A model generated the notes under the pieces. It did not search any database, had not been told where the DNA came from, and saw only the letters and a list, made by a program, of their open reading frames with translations. 8,241 nucleotides of DNA from Draconibacterium sp. (GTDB lineage: Bacteria > Bacteroidota > Bacteroidia > Bacteroidales > Prolixibacteraceae). This document shows positions 1 to 6,880 of the stretch, one piece after another (position 1 is the stretch's first letter; the number at the start of each line of letters is the position of its first letter). The position numbers and the translations under genes were made by a program. The stretch is from NCBI GenBank assembly GCA_015493625.1, contig WGCT01000506.1, positions 1 through 8,241 on the forward strand, in the 5' to 3' direction.

Positions 1-1906
1 GTTCTCCTGCCAATACAATTTTTCGGGGATATATTAACGATGCTACCTGTGGAATATCTGCATATTTTAAAATGTTGAATATTGCAGTACTGCAACTTGA
101 TTCTTTAATTGGAGTTATGCCAATATGTTTATCCTGAATATTTTCCAATATCACACCTGAAATATTACTGTCGGCAACTGCAGCATAAAGAACGGGAACC
201 GCCAAAGCATCTTTACCCCAAACAAATACATTTGACGGGTCAACAGATTTTTCCTGACTTATAATCTTTTCTGCTGCAATTATATCATTAATTTGTAATG
301 AAGTTCTTGTATGCCCGACAAGTATGGCAAAACGATCATACAGATAATGGTTATCATTCGTCCAAGGATTGCTGCCTGTGCCTGTTATTTCGGTACAGTA
401 TAAGTTTATATTTTTATTGGCATATTGTTTTTTATACAAATCTTCTAATTCCTCTCTATCTACATTTGTTTGAGAAATTAAAACGACCGTTTTTTGTTTT
501 TCCCCCGGCTTATAAAAGAAATATCCTTTATGTATTATTGTTCCATTATCAATCAATAAATCTATTTGATCGATATAATATTGTTCCGATTTATATAAGT
601 TCTTTTTTCTGGTTGAAACATCTATATCAGAAAAAGCTGTTGGAATAACATCTTCTTTTAAATGATTTAATAAAGTATTTTTGAATCTCTCATATTCATC
701 TTTATTGCTAATTTGCCATTCAGGTGTTTTACGAGTGTAGAGTTCCTCGGTATTTTGTATGTCTGTTGGTTGCCCTTCCGGGAAACAAGTTAAATCAGCC
801 TGAAATAGTGTATCATTAATGTTAATAGGGGTATCCGTTTTTCTAAGCCATTTATTCATCCATGCATCTTCTGCATTCCAGATATTTGGAGTATAACCAT
901 GTTTTTGCTTCCACACTTTGTACGAAAAATTCTCCGGCTTCCCATACAATTTATAAACTTTTGTAAGATAATCGATAACCGGTTTCGGATGTTGAAACAG
1001 ATGGTCTAATGTTCCATTTTGAATTAACAGGGGTCTCGGTGCAATAAGACTGTATAATTCGCCATAAGACACTCCATAAGCATTATAAAACAGATGAATG
1101 TCGCAGGTATTTGAGATACCGCCCGGATCCTGATATCCACTAATAGCAGTAACTCCCTGATTAACCGAAGCACAACTTATTCTGGGGTCGGCAATAGTAG
1201 TCCATAATGTCCTGGCTGAACCTCCCGATAATCCGGCCATTCCAATTTTATCTTCTCTCACAAGTTTTTTACCTGTACTGTCGGTCAACGATATTAAGAA
1301 ATCAACAGCCCTGATCCCATCCCAGACGGTAGAACCTATTGCACTATAACCCGTATTAAACCAATTAAAATGGCCAACATAAGGCCCGTATTCGCCACAT
1401 TTTCCCCAACCTGTTCCTATTTTTCCCTCTTCTCCTACCATAGGCAGAGCTATGGCAACAAACCCATTCTCTGCGTAAGTTCTTGGATGTGCTCTGTTTT
1501 TATCGCGTTGAGCATGTCCGGGAACATGTATAACAGCAGGTACAGGGAAGGTTACATTTTTGGGAATGTAAAGATGTGCTGCCACAAAGATGTTAGGGCG
1601 GCTTTCAAAAACAACACGCTGGAAATAACATTTTCCCAAATCAACCCTTTCCCCTACATATTTAACATTAAGAGGAGTCTTTTTTGGTAAAGGATAGAGA
1701 TTTATTGTTTTCAGAAACTTTTCCCTCAAATCTTGTTGCTCTTTTTGTAATTCTTCAAGTGTAGAAGGAGGTTTGGTTTCATAAGTAATGGTATGAGCCA
1801 AATATTCGAGGTGTGTAATTACACCTTGAGCTTTTATCGATGAAGAAAAGATTAAAACAAATAATCCAATTAGTTGAAGTCTGATTATATAATTATATTT
1901 TTTCAT
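1..1906 (-). CDS. Secreted two-domain alpha/beta-hydrolase esterase (AXE1/Abhydrolase_7-like), C-terminus cut by the window edge
   Basis: The frame stays open from the ATG at 1906 to the left edge, giving 635 residues without a stop. Residues 1-26 form a Sec signal peptide ending in Ala26|Gln27. Residues 30 to about 355 are a complete alpha/beta hydrolase: a strand and oxyanion-type loop at VPGH (128-131), the nucleophile elbow GLSGG with Ser227, Asp301 in TLDHLF and His336 in KHGYT. This order and spacing fit acetyl-xylan-esterase-like or dienelactone-hydrolase-like enzymes that remove acyl groups from polysaccharides. Residues from about 440 to 635 repeat the fold, but the elbow reads WGKDAL (563-568), so the serine is replaced by Asp566. 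The gene follows the beta-helix pair by 59 bp, probably in the same operon. An in-frame ATG at 1918 would add MDKK; 1906 is preferred because it gives a typical signal peptide. The substrate is unknown; a peptidase of the prolyl oligopeptidase type is less likely. Confidence 0.85.
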   Translation of the reverse strand, partial: MKKYNYIIRLQLIGLFVLIFSSSIKAQGVITHLEYLAHTITYETKPPSTLEELQKEQQDLREKFLKTINLYPLPKKTPLNVKYVGERVDLGKCYFQRVVFESRPNIFVAAHLYIPKNVTFPVPAVIHVPGHAQRDKNRAHPRTYAENGFVAIALPMVGEEGKIGTGWGKCGEYGPYVGHFNWFNTGYSAIGSTVWDGIRAVDFLISLTDSTGKKLVREDKIGMAGLSGGSARTLWTTIADPRISCASVNQGVTAISGYQDPGGISNTCDIHLFYNAYGVSYGELYSLIAPRPLLIQNGTLDHLFQHPKPVIDYLTKVYKLYGKPENFSYKVWKQKHGYTPNIWNAEDAWMNKWLRKTDTPININDTLFQADLTCFPEGQPTDIQNTEELYTRKTPEWQISNKDEYERFKNTLLNHLKEDVIPTAFSDIDVSTRKKNLYKSEQYYIDQIDLLIDNGTIIHKGYFFYKPGEKQKTVVLISQTNVDREELEDLYKKQYANKNINLYCTEITGTGSNPWTNDNHYLYDRFAILVGHTRTSLQINDIIAAEKIISQEKSVDPSNVFVWGKDALAVPVLYAAVADSNISGVILENIQDKHIGITPIKESSCSTAIFNILKYADIPQVASLIYPRKIVLAGE

Positions 1907-1934
1907 TTTTTTATCCATTTAATTTGTTATAAAA
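1907..1934 (-). promoter_or_regulatory. Translation-start leader of the esterase gene
   Basis: On the minus strand this reads TTTTATAACAAATTAAATGG followed by ATAAAAAA and the ATG at 1906. It has no GGAGG-type site, as is common in Bacteroidota. The ATG at 1918 directly follows an in-frame TAA and is in frame with 1906, so either could be the start. The leader closely resembles those of the two beta-helix genes. Confidence 0.5.
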
Positions 1935-1965
1935 TCCATTTAAGCTGATTACAGAGATTCCTGTA

Positions 1966-3567
1966 TCATTTATCCGGTGCTGTTAATTTTTTATTGTAAA
2001 TAGTTTTAACCGTGGCATTATGCATTCGAACATACGGCCGGCTTTCCATTTCTGATTTTGTACCTTCAAAAGTCCTGTTATCTCTAGGAAAATCGATACT
2101 TCCATCGGTTTTTTGCCCCCACGAATAAACGCCTGTTATATCGGTTTTTGAATTGCCTGTTCTTTTTTCTATGGCTACGGTGAAATCAGCAGTATCATGA
2201 TTCTTAAGTTGTCCCGGGCGTCCGGTAAACCCGGTATAGTTAATAGCCTGAAAACCCAAATTGCTCTGAACATTGGGATAACCTACAATCTGATTATCAT
2301 ATCCCGAGAATTGAATGTTTTCCCAAACCATATCTCCCGATCTATCATTGTATCTGTTATCGTACATAGTAAGTGGCTCCGACTCTACAAGCAGAGTGCC
2401 GTTACTTCTGATTTGCCCTGCACGGGTAAAAGACAGGTTTTTAAAATGATAGTTAGCCAGAGTTCCTCCTTCGTGAGTGAAGAATGTAGGATTATAATAA
2501 CTGTTATTAATTATCTTATTAAGATATCTTAATTCGAATTGTGAATCATGGACATATAAGTGATTTGCACTAGGACATTTTATTGAATGGTCGTGCAGTG
2601 GGTTAATAAAACTAACGCCAACAATCTCAATATAGTTATTGTAGGTATCGATAGTTGCCGAAATATTATCGCCCAAGACGCAATCGTGAAAAACTACACT
2701 GTTACCATGTCGCATTCCTACCTGTCCGGCTAATTCAACATTATCATCGTTTTGACCGGCAAATTGATAATTGCTGGGAATAGGAATATCATAATTTGCT
2801 TTAATTCTTTTGGTTGTATTGCCAATCTTTTTTCTTAACCCTCTAAATGTTACAAAATTATAATCGCACCCCTTATTTCCAAAAGCGCCAAAAGTATCGT
2901 CGAATTCAATATTCTCGAACAAAAAGTTTTCCCTGTGTGCACTTTTCCTAGTATCGATTCCACGCAACAGAAACCATTTATTGTCTTTTGTTTCGTTATA
3001 AAAGCTGAAATCCCGAAGAACCACATCGTCGCAATTATCTATTGCAAATAGTGTTGTTCTATCTTTTTTTTCTAAAGTTGCTTTATAAGCAGTTTGGCCT
3101 ATACGTAATTCCAAATGGTTCGTCGGAATAGACGAAAGGGTAGTTGCTTTAAAAATAGTTTTGCCTATACCCGCACCCTTAATAATTGTTCTTGACGGTA
3201 TCTGCATTATAAATCTGCTACCGGTAGGTAAAATATATTCTCCTCCGGCAAAATTAATAATATGGGTTTTCCCGTCTGACCATGCATTATTGATTGTATT
3301 GTTTTTATAAAGAGTTAGATACTCGTCGATAGATGAAATGTTGTGCTCTACGGCACCTTCAATATTTATTTCCCGAAACCCCCAGGGAGACTCCTGTGTA
3401 GGTTTGCCTTCGGCAACCATTTTGTCGTAATAGTCTTTGTTGTAATGGGTATATCCGTCTATTACCGGAGGAACATATTGGGCATAAACTGCCTGACCCA
3501 CTACCATGATTAAGATACTTAAAAATAAGATCTTTCTAAAGTCAAGATTATTTTTTCTAATTTTCAT
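1966..3567 (-). CDS. Secreted right-handed parallel beta-helix protein (pectin-lyase-like fold), downstream paralogue
   Basis: 533 residues with a Sec signal peptide cleaved at Ala29|Gln30. A conserved N-terminal region leads into a beta-helix cap at 100-143, where the GGEYxLP and IPSRTIIKGAGIGKT segments resemble the first coils of pectate-lyase-type proteins. From about 174 to 425, short segments of the pattern V-x-(L/F)-x-(D/N)-x-x-F recur, as expected for helix rungs, for example at 181-190, 214-223, 290-297, 312-320, 336-344 and 373-380. Both copies keep an HDHS(I/L)K motif at 325-330, a possible active-site coil. Known lyases of families such as PL6 use Lys/Arg on a beta-helix, but I cannot align this protein confidently to any of them, so lyase activity is inference; a glycosidase, epimerase or binding protein is possible. 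It lies 55 bp after its paralogue and 59 bp before the esterase. The C-terminus lacks a recognisable sorting domain. The product is probably periplasmic or outer-surface. Confidence 0.85.
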   Translation of the reverse strand: MKIRKNNLDFRKILFLSILIMVVGQAVYAQYVPPVIDGYTHYNKDYYDKMVAEGKPTQESPWGFREINIEGAVEHNISSIDEYLTLYKNNTINNAWSDGKTHIINFAGGEYILPTGSRFIMQIPSRTIIKGAGIGKTIFKATTLSSIPTNHLELRIGQTAYKATLEKKDRTTLFAIDNCDDVVLRDFSFYNETKDNKWFLLRGIDTRKSAHRENFLFENIEFDDTFGAFGNKGCDYNFVTFRGLRKKIGNTTKRIKANYDIPIPSNYQFAGQNDDNVELAGQVGMRHGNSVVFHDCVLGDNISATIDTYNNYIEIVGVSFINPLHDHSIKCPSANHLYVHDSQFELRYLNKIINNSYYNPTFFTHEGGTLANYHFKNLSFTRAGQIRSNGTLLVESEPLTMYDNRYNDRSGDMVWENIQFSGYDNQIVGYPNVQSNLGFQAINYTGFTGRPGQLKNHDTADFTVAIEKRTGNSKTDITGVYSWGQKTDGSIDFPRDNRTFEGTKSEMESRPYVRMHNATVKTIYNKKLTAPDK

Positions 3568-3594
3568 TTTTCCATTTTATTAATTATAACAACC
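3568..3594 (-). promoter_or_regulatory. Translation-start leader of the downstream beta-helix gene
   Basis: The leader ends AAAATGGAAAA before the ATG at 3567. An upstream ATG at 3575 opens a three-codon frame (Met-Glu-Lys) whose TGA overlaps the real start as ATGA. The A/T-rich element matches the leaders of the flanking genes. Confidence 0.45.
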
Positions 3595-3622
3595 ACTTAA
3601 GCTGATTACTGAGATTCCTGTT

Positions 3623-5221
3623 TCACCTACCCGGAGCTGTTAATCTTTTATTGTAAATCGTTTTCACCGTGGCATTATACATTCGAACATAAGGCAGGCT
3701 TTCCATTTCCGACTTTGTGCCAATAAAAGTCCTGTTATCTCTTGGGAAATCGATACTTCCATCGGTTTTTTGCCCCCACGAATAAACGCCTGTTACATCG
3801 GTTTTTGAATTGCCCGTTCTTTTTTCTATGGCTACGATGTAAGCGGGTGCATTATGACTTCTCATTTGTCCCTGACGTGCGGTAAAACCGGTATAATTAA
3901 TAGCCTGAAAACCTAACTTGCTCTGAACATTGGGATAACCTACAATCTGATTATCATATCCCGAGAATTGAATGTTTTCCCAAACCATATCTCCCGAATT
4001 ATTATCGTCTCTGTTATCGTATAAAGTAAATGGCTCTGACTCTCTAAACGGTCTGCCGTTTCTCTTGATTTGCCCTGCACGGGTAAACGATAGATTTTTA
4101 AAATGATAGTTAGCCAAACCTCCGCCTGCGTGAGTAAAGAATGTAGGATTATAGTAACTGTTAAAAATCTTATTGGTATATGTTATTTCAAATTTCGAAT
4201 CATGAATATATAAATGATTTGCATTAGGACTTTTTAGTGAGTGGTCGTGTAATGGATCGATAAAACTAACGCCAACAAATTCAATATAGTTGCTATTGAT
4301 GTCGATAGTTGCCGAAATATTATCGCCCAGTACACAATCGTGAAAAACTACACTGTTTCCAATTCTCATTGCCAACTGTCCTGATAGTTGAATGTTATCA
4401 TAATTTTTACAGGTAAATTGATAAATGCCGGAAACAGGAATAGTATAGTTTGCTTTAATTCTATTGGTTGTATTGCCAATCCTTTTTCGTAAACCTCTAA
4501 AGGTTACAAAATTATAATTACACCCCGGGCGTACACCCAAAGCGCCAAAAGAATCATCGAATTCAATATTTTCGAACAAAAAGTTTTCTCTGCGTGTGCT
4601 ACTCCAATCGGTTCCACGTAACAGAGACCATTTATTATCGTTTGTTTCGTTATAAAAACTGAAATCACGAAGAACCACATCATCACAATTATCGATTGCA
4701 AACAGTGCCGGTAAATCTTTACTTTCTAAATTCACTTTATAAACGTTTTCGCCTATACGTAATTCCATTTTATTTGTCGAAACAGATAAAGAAGTAGTTG
4801 CTTTAAAAATAGTTTTGCCTATACCCGCACCCTTAATGATAGTTCTTGACGGTATCTGCATTATCGTTTCGCTACCGGTAGGTAAAATATATTCTCCACC
4901 GGCAAAATTAATAATATGGGTTTTACCATCTGACCATGCATTATTGAATGTATTGTTTTTATATAGAGTTAGATACTCACCTATAGATGAAACATTGTTC
5001 TCAACAACACCTTCAATATTTATTTCCTGAAATCCCCAGGGAGACTCCTGTGTAGGTTTGCCTTCGGCAACCATTTTGTCGTAATAGTCTCTGTTGTAAC
5101 GGGTAAACCCATTCATTACCGGAGGAACATATTGCGCAAAAGCCGTATGGCTTACTACCATTATCAAGACACTTAAAAATAAGATCTTTCCAATGTTAAG
5201 ATTCTTTTTTCTAGCTTTCAT
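3623..5221 (-). CDS. Secreted right-handed parallel beta-helix protein (pectin-lyase-like fold), upstream paralogue
   Basis: 532 residues, collinear with the next gene over the full length; hand alignment gives about 119 differences and three single-residue gaps, roughly 78% identity. The signal peptide is cleaved at Ala29|Gln30. The beta-helix cap (100-143), the rung-like repeats and the HDHSLK motif (325-330) are all retained. Differences are clustered: residues 144-172, 204-211, 226-235, 260-287, 345-354, 390-409 and 450-463 vary, while 51-70, 97-142, 288-306, 371-386, 410-435 and 480-500 are nearly invariant. That pattern fits a common scaffold with diversified loops, perhaps giving the two copies different substrate preference. 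The start at 5221 is supported by the signal peptide and by alignment with the paralogue. A 180-bp gap with two inverted repeats separates it from the GH109-like gene, so it could begin a sub-transcript. The family is not identified and the enzymatic role is inferred. Confidence 0.85.
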   Translation of the reverse strand: MKARKKNLNIGKILFLSVLIMVVSHTAFAQYVPPVMNGFTRYNRDYYDKMVAEGKPTQESPWGFQEINIEGVVENNVSSIGEYLTLYKNNTFNNAWSDGKTHIINFAGGEYILPTGSETIMQIPSRTIIKGAGIGKTIFKATTSLSVSTNKMELRIGENVYKVNLESKDLPALFAIDNCDDVVLRDFSFYNETNDNKWSLLRGTDWSSTRRENFLFENIEFDDSFGALGVRPGCNYNFVTFRGLRKRIGNTTNRIKANYTIPVSGIYQFTCKNYDNIQLSGQLAMRIGNSVVFHDCVLGDNISATIDINSNYIEFVGVSFIDPLHDHSLKSPNANHLYIHDSKFEITYTNKIFNSYYNPTFFTHAGGGLANYHFKNLSFTRAGQIKRNGRPFRESEPFTLYDNRDDNNSGDMVWENIQFSGYDNQIVGYPNVQSKLGFQAINYTGFTARQGQMRSHNAPAYIVAIEKRTGNSKTDVTGVYSWGQKTDGSIDFPRDNRTFIGTKSEMESLPYVRMYNATVKTIYNKRLTAPGR

Positions 5222-5250
5222 TTCTTATCCATTTATTTACCATAAAAGCC
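5222..5250 (-). promoter_or_regulatory. Translation-start leader of the upstream beta-helix gene
   Basis: The leader ends AAATAAATGGATAAGAA before the ATG at 5221. An upstream ATG at 5232 opens a four-codon frame (Met-Asp-Lys-Lys) whose TGA overlaps the real start as ATGA. It shares the TAAATGGATAA core with the esterase leader. Confidence 0.45.
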
Positions 5251-5251
5251 A

Positions 5252-5321
5252 TGATATACTCAAACCAAATAGCTTTTCTCCCAATGTATATAGGGCGAAA
5301 AGCTAAATAGATTGAGTATCA
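5252..5321. repeat. Imperfect inverted repeat between the GH109-like and beta-helix genes
   Basis: The arms at 5252-5282 and 5293-5321 can fold around a 10-nt AT-rich loop. There are two 9-bp blocks (ATACTCAA-type outer block, TAGCTTTTC/GAAAAGCTA inner block) and a CCC/GGG cap, separated by a six-position weakly paired section and a 2-nt bulge. No T-run follows on the minus strand, so it is not a standard intrinsic terminator. It may be an RNA-processing or stabilising hairpin or a regulator site ahead of the beta-helix genes. Confidence 0.7.
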
Positions 5322-5356
5322 AATAAAATCACACGCCTTTCTTTGTACTGTCCAAC

Positions 5357-5403
5357 AACATTAAATCGATTTGTAACATTAACTAACAAATCGAATTAAT
5401 GTT
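5357..5403. repeat. Near-perfect inverted repeat overlapping the stop codon of the GH109-like gene
   Basis: Arms 5357-5374 and 5386-5403 pair over 18 bp with one mismatch and an 11-nt loop. The right arm includes the first two plus-strand bases of the stop codon (5402-5404). The stem is AT-rich apart from TCGAT/ATCGA, and no T-run follows in the transcript direction. It could protect the upstream lyase/GH109 message from 3' exonucleases or act as a weak terminator. A DNA-binding site is the alternative. Confidence 0.75.
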
Positions 5404-6829
5404 ATACATTTTTAAAAAATCTTAGTTCTCTTTCATCCTTCCACTTTCCTCTAAGAAAATCCGGAAATTTCACAGGAACACTTCCCAGTTCTACCGACAT
5501 TTTAGTAAGAGGAACAATTACTGACCAGTTAACACCATCATATACTTCCATATCCAGAGGAAGCCCTTTATTCAGATTATCGATTAAACGATAAAAAAGA
5601 ATATAATCCATTCCTCCGTGGCCTCCATTTTGTTCTGCTTCGCTTTTCATTTTTTTCCAGATTGGATGCTCATATTTTTCTTTCATCTCCTTCAGTTTGA
5701 CCTCGTTAAGCCACTGGTGCCCATTATCTTCTTTATACAGTGACAGTCTACTGGGATATCCTTCATGACAAGCTTTTGTACCTGTAAGAGCATTGATTCG
5801 ACTATAAGGCCGTGGAGAAACTACGTCATGTTTCAATGTAATTAGTCGTCCTTTTACCGTCTTTATGAAAGCGGAATTCATATCGCCGCGGGCAAAATTC
5901 TTCCGGTCATAATATGCATTCTCAGGTGGAGAATCAGGGCTGTATTCGTGCAGACTGGCTTCTAAAGAGCTCATGGATACCAGGTGGTCAAACTTATCGC
6001 CCCGGCCAATTTTCATGTAGTTGGCTACAGGTCCCAATCCGTGAGTAGGATACAAATTGGCATTTATATTCGCATGTAGCCGGAGTCTCCATTGGTTATA
6101 ATATCCGCGCTTCTCAGGATCGCTACTGCTAATAAATAGCTTGTGCAATAGGTTATGCAAATATCCGGCTTCGGCATGAGTTAATGTTCCAAAAACGCCA
6201 TTTTCAACCATATTCAACATCCAAAGCTCCTCTTCACCATAGCAGACATTCTCAAGCATCATACAATGTTTCTGTGTTGCCTCCGCTGTATCCACAAGTT
6301 TCCAGCTGTCTTCGAGTGTAAAGGAGATTGGCACTTCCGAAGCAACATGTTTTCCTTGTTGCATTGAATAAACAGCCATATGTGCATGTTCGGGAGCTGG
6401 AGTAATGATAACAACCAAGTCGAGATCATCTCTTTTCACCATCTCTTTCCACGCATCTTTGCTTCCGCTGTATGTTGCTATTTTAGGCTTTTTATTATTT
6501 AAACTCTGTAACAGATCCAAAGCTCTTGTTACGCGGCTTTCACGAATATCACATATTGCTACAATTTTGGCTTTCGGGGCTAATGCATTTAGCGTTTTAA
6601 CATGCCCGTACCCACGGTTTCCTACTCCTATAATTCCTATTCTCACCTGTTCAATAGGATCGACACGTAATCCCATTACCGACTCTCCCTGTCTTTTGGG
6701 AGATGCAGTAAGATTATTGAGCTTTTCTTCAATACTTTCGTGGGCATAAAGTTTACCGGGTGCAAGCCCTAAAAATCCGGCGCTTAATGCTGATAACTTT
6801 AAAAAATCTCTTCTATTTTGTCTTTTCAT
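5402..6829 (-). CDS. Tat-exported Gfo/Idh/MocA-fold protein, GH109-like NAD-dependent glycosidase
   Basis: 475 residues. The N-terminus carries a twin-arginine signal (R6-R7-DFLKLSA), a hydrophobic stretch and an AxA-like end near residue 29, so it is likely exported folded with its cofactor. GIIGVGNRG (65-73) followed by Asp94 is the Rossmann dinucleotide site. The rest matches, from memory, the GH109 alpha-N-acetylgalactosaminidase of Elizabethkingia. Shared landmarks are SEVP with Glu165, ENVCY with Tyr197, NLYPTHG with Tyr260 and His263, PRPY with Tyr342, GGHGGMD (402-408) and FPDFLRGKWK near the end. The Glu, Tyr and His positions correspond to residues reported as important for the NAD-dependent redox-assisted elimination mechanism. 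The length is normal for the family. GH109 members differ in specificity, so the sugar removed here is uncertain; a plain oxidoreductase is the alternative. It is 41 bp downstream of the lyase gene and probably cotranscribed with it. The stop codon lies inside an inverted repeat. Confidence 0.9.
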   Translation of the reverse strand: MKRQNRRDFLKLSALSAGFLGLAPGKLYAHESIEEKLNNLTASPKRQGESVMGLRVDPIEQVRIGIIGVGNRGYGHVKTLNALAPKAKIVAICDIRESRVTRALDLLQSLNNKKPKIATYSGSKDAWKEMVKRDDLDLVVIITPAPEHAHMAVYSMQQGKHVASEVPISFTLEDSWKLVDTAEATQKHCMMLENVCYGEEELWMLNMVENGVFGTLTHAEAGYLHNLLHKLFISSSDPEKRGYYNQWRLRLHANINANLYPTHGLGPVANYMKIGRGDKFDHLVSMSSLEASLHEYSPDSPPENAYYDRKNFARGDMNSAFIKTVKGRLITLKHDVVSPRPYSRINALTGTKACHEGYPSRLSLYKEDNGHQWLNEVKLKEMKEKYEHPIWKKMKSEAEQNGGHGGMDYILFYRLIDNLNKGLPLDMEVYDGVNWSVIVPLTKMSVELGSVPVKFPDFLRGKWKDERELRFFKNV

Positions 6830-6843
6830 AATTCAATTAAATA

Positions 6844-6880
6844 CTATATAACTCTCAAAACTATGTAACTCTATTTAACT
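6844..6880. repeat. Short direct repeats at the lyase/GH109-like gene junction
   Basis: CTATATAACTCT at 6844 and CTATGTAACTCT at 6861 differ by one base, and a third partial copy, CTATTTAACT, begins at 6871 across the lyase stop codon. The junction otherwise holds only the 41-bp spacer before the GH109-like start. This may be slippage-derived and has no known role. Confidence 0.5.

Larger units (their letters stand above)
1941..3597 (-). repeat. Tandem duplication unit, copy A (beta-helix gene plus flanks)
   Basis: This unit and the next one are direct repeats with a period of about 1657 bp. Homology covers the whole coding region and about 25 bp after the stop (the stretch starting taagctgattac at 1941 matches 3598), so the duplicated segment included non-coding flank. 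Weaker similarity continues through the leader that precedes the next gene. Confidence 0.85.
3598..5250 (-). repeat. Tandem duplication unit, copy B (beta-helix gene plus flanks)
   Basis: This is the partner of copy A. It includes the upstream beta-helix gene, its post-stop stretch at 3598-3622 and its leader at 5222-5250. It contains an 80-bp segment (3918-3997) identical to 2261-2340 in copy A, although the genes differ at about one residue in five overall. Confidence 0.85.

Noticed and set aside
1..600. Second half of the esterase gene as a pseudogene remnant
   Set aside because: The frame is intact with normal codon use and a coherent fold-like pattern. Only the catalytic elbow is altered, which fits a functional non-catalytic domain better than decay.
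298..1690. Plus-strand open frames at 298-648 and 1370-1690, within the esterase gene
   Set aside because: They lie antisense to a continuous, well-conserved esterase frame, have no family-like features, and are rich in Cys/Phe/Tyr as expected of antisense translation.
3155..3182. GAGIGKT in the beta-helix proteins as an ATP-binding P-loop
   Set aside because: The spacing does not fit GxxxxGK(S/T), because the required first Gly is Lys130. The protein is secreted, and such Gly-rich turns are common in the first coils of pectate-lyase-like folds.
1966..5221. Assignment of the beta-helix pair to PL6 (chondroitinase B/alginate lyase)
   Set aside because: There is a loose resemblance around HDHSxK and the following NHLY rung, but the Glu-x-Glu calcium ligands and the Lys/Arg-His spacing do not line up.
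5222..5401. Bacteroidota promoter (TTTG, about 19 nt, TAnnTTTG) for a separate beta-helix/esterase transcript
   Set aside because: Only one-mismatch -7 boxes (TACATTGG, TTTATTTG) are present, and neither has a TTTG at proper spacing, so no promoter is annotated.
5252..5403. The two hairpins as classical rho-independent terminators
   Set aside because: Neither stem is followed by a T-run in the minus-strand transcript, and the stems are not GC-rich next to the loop end.
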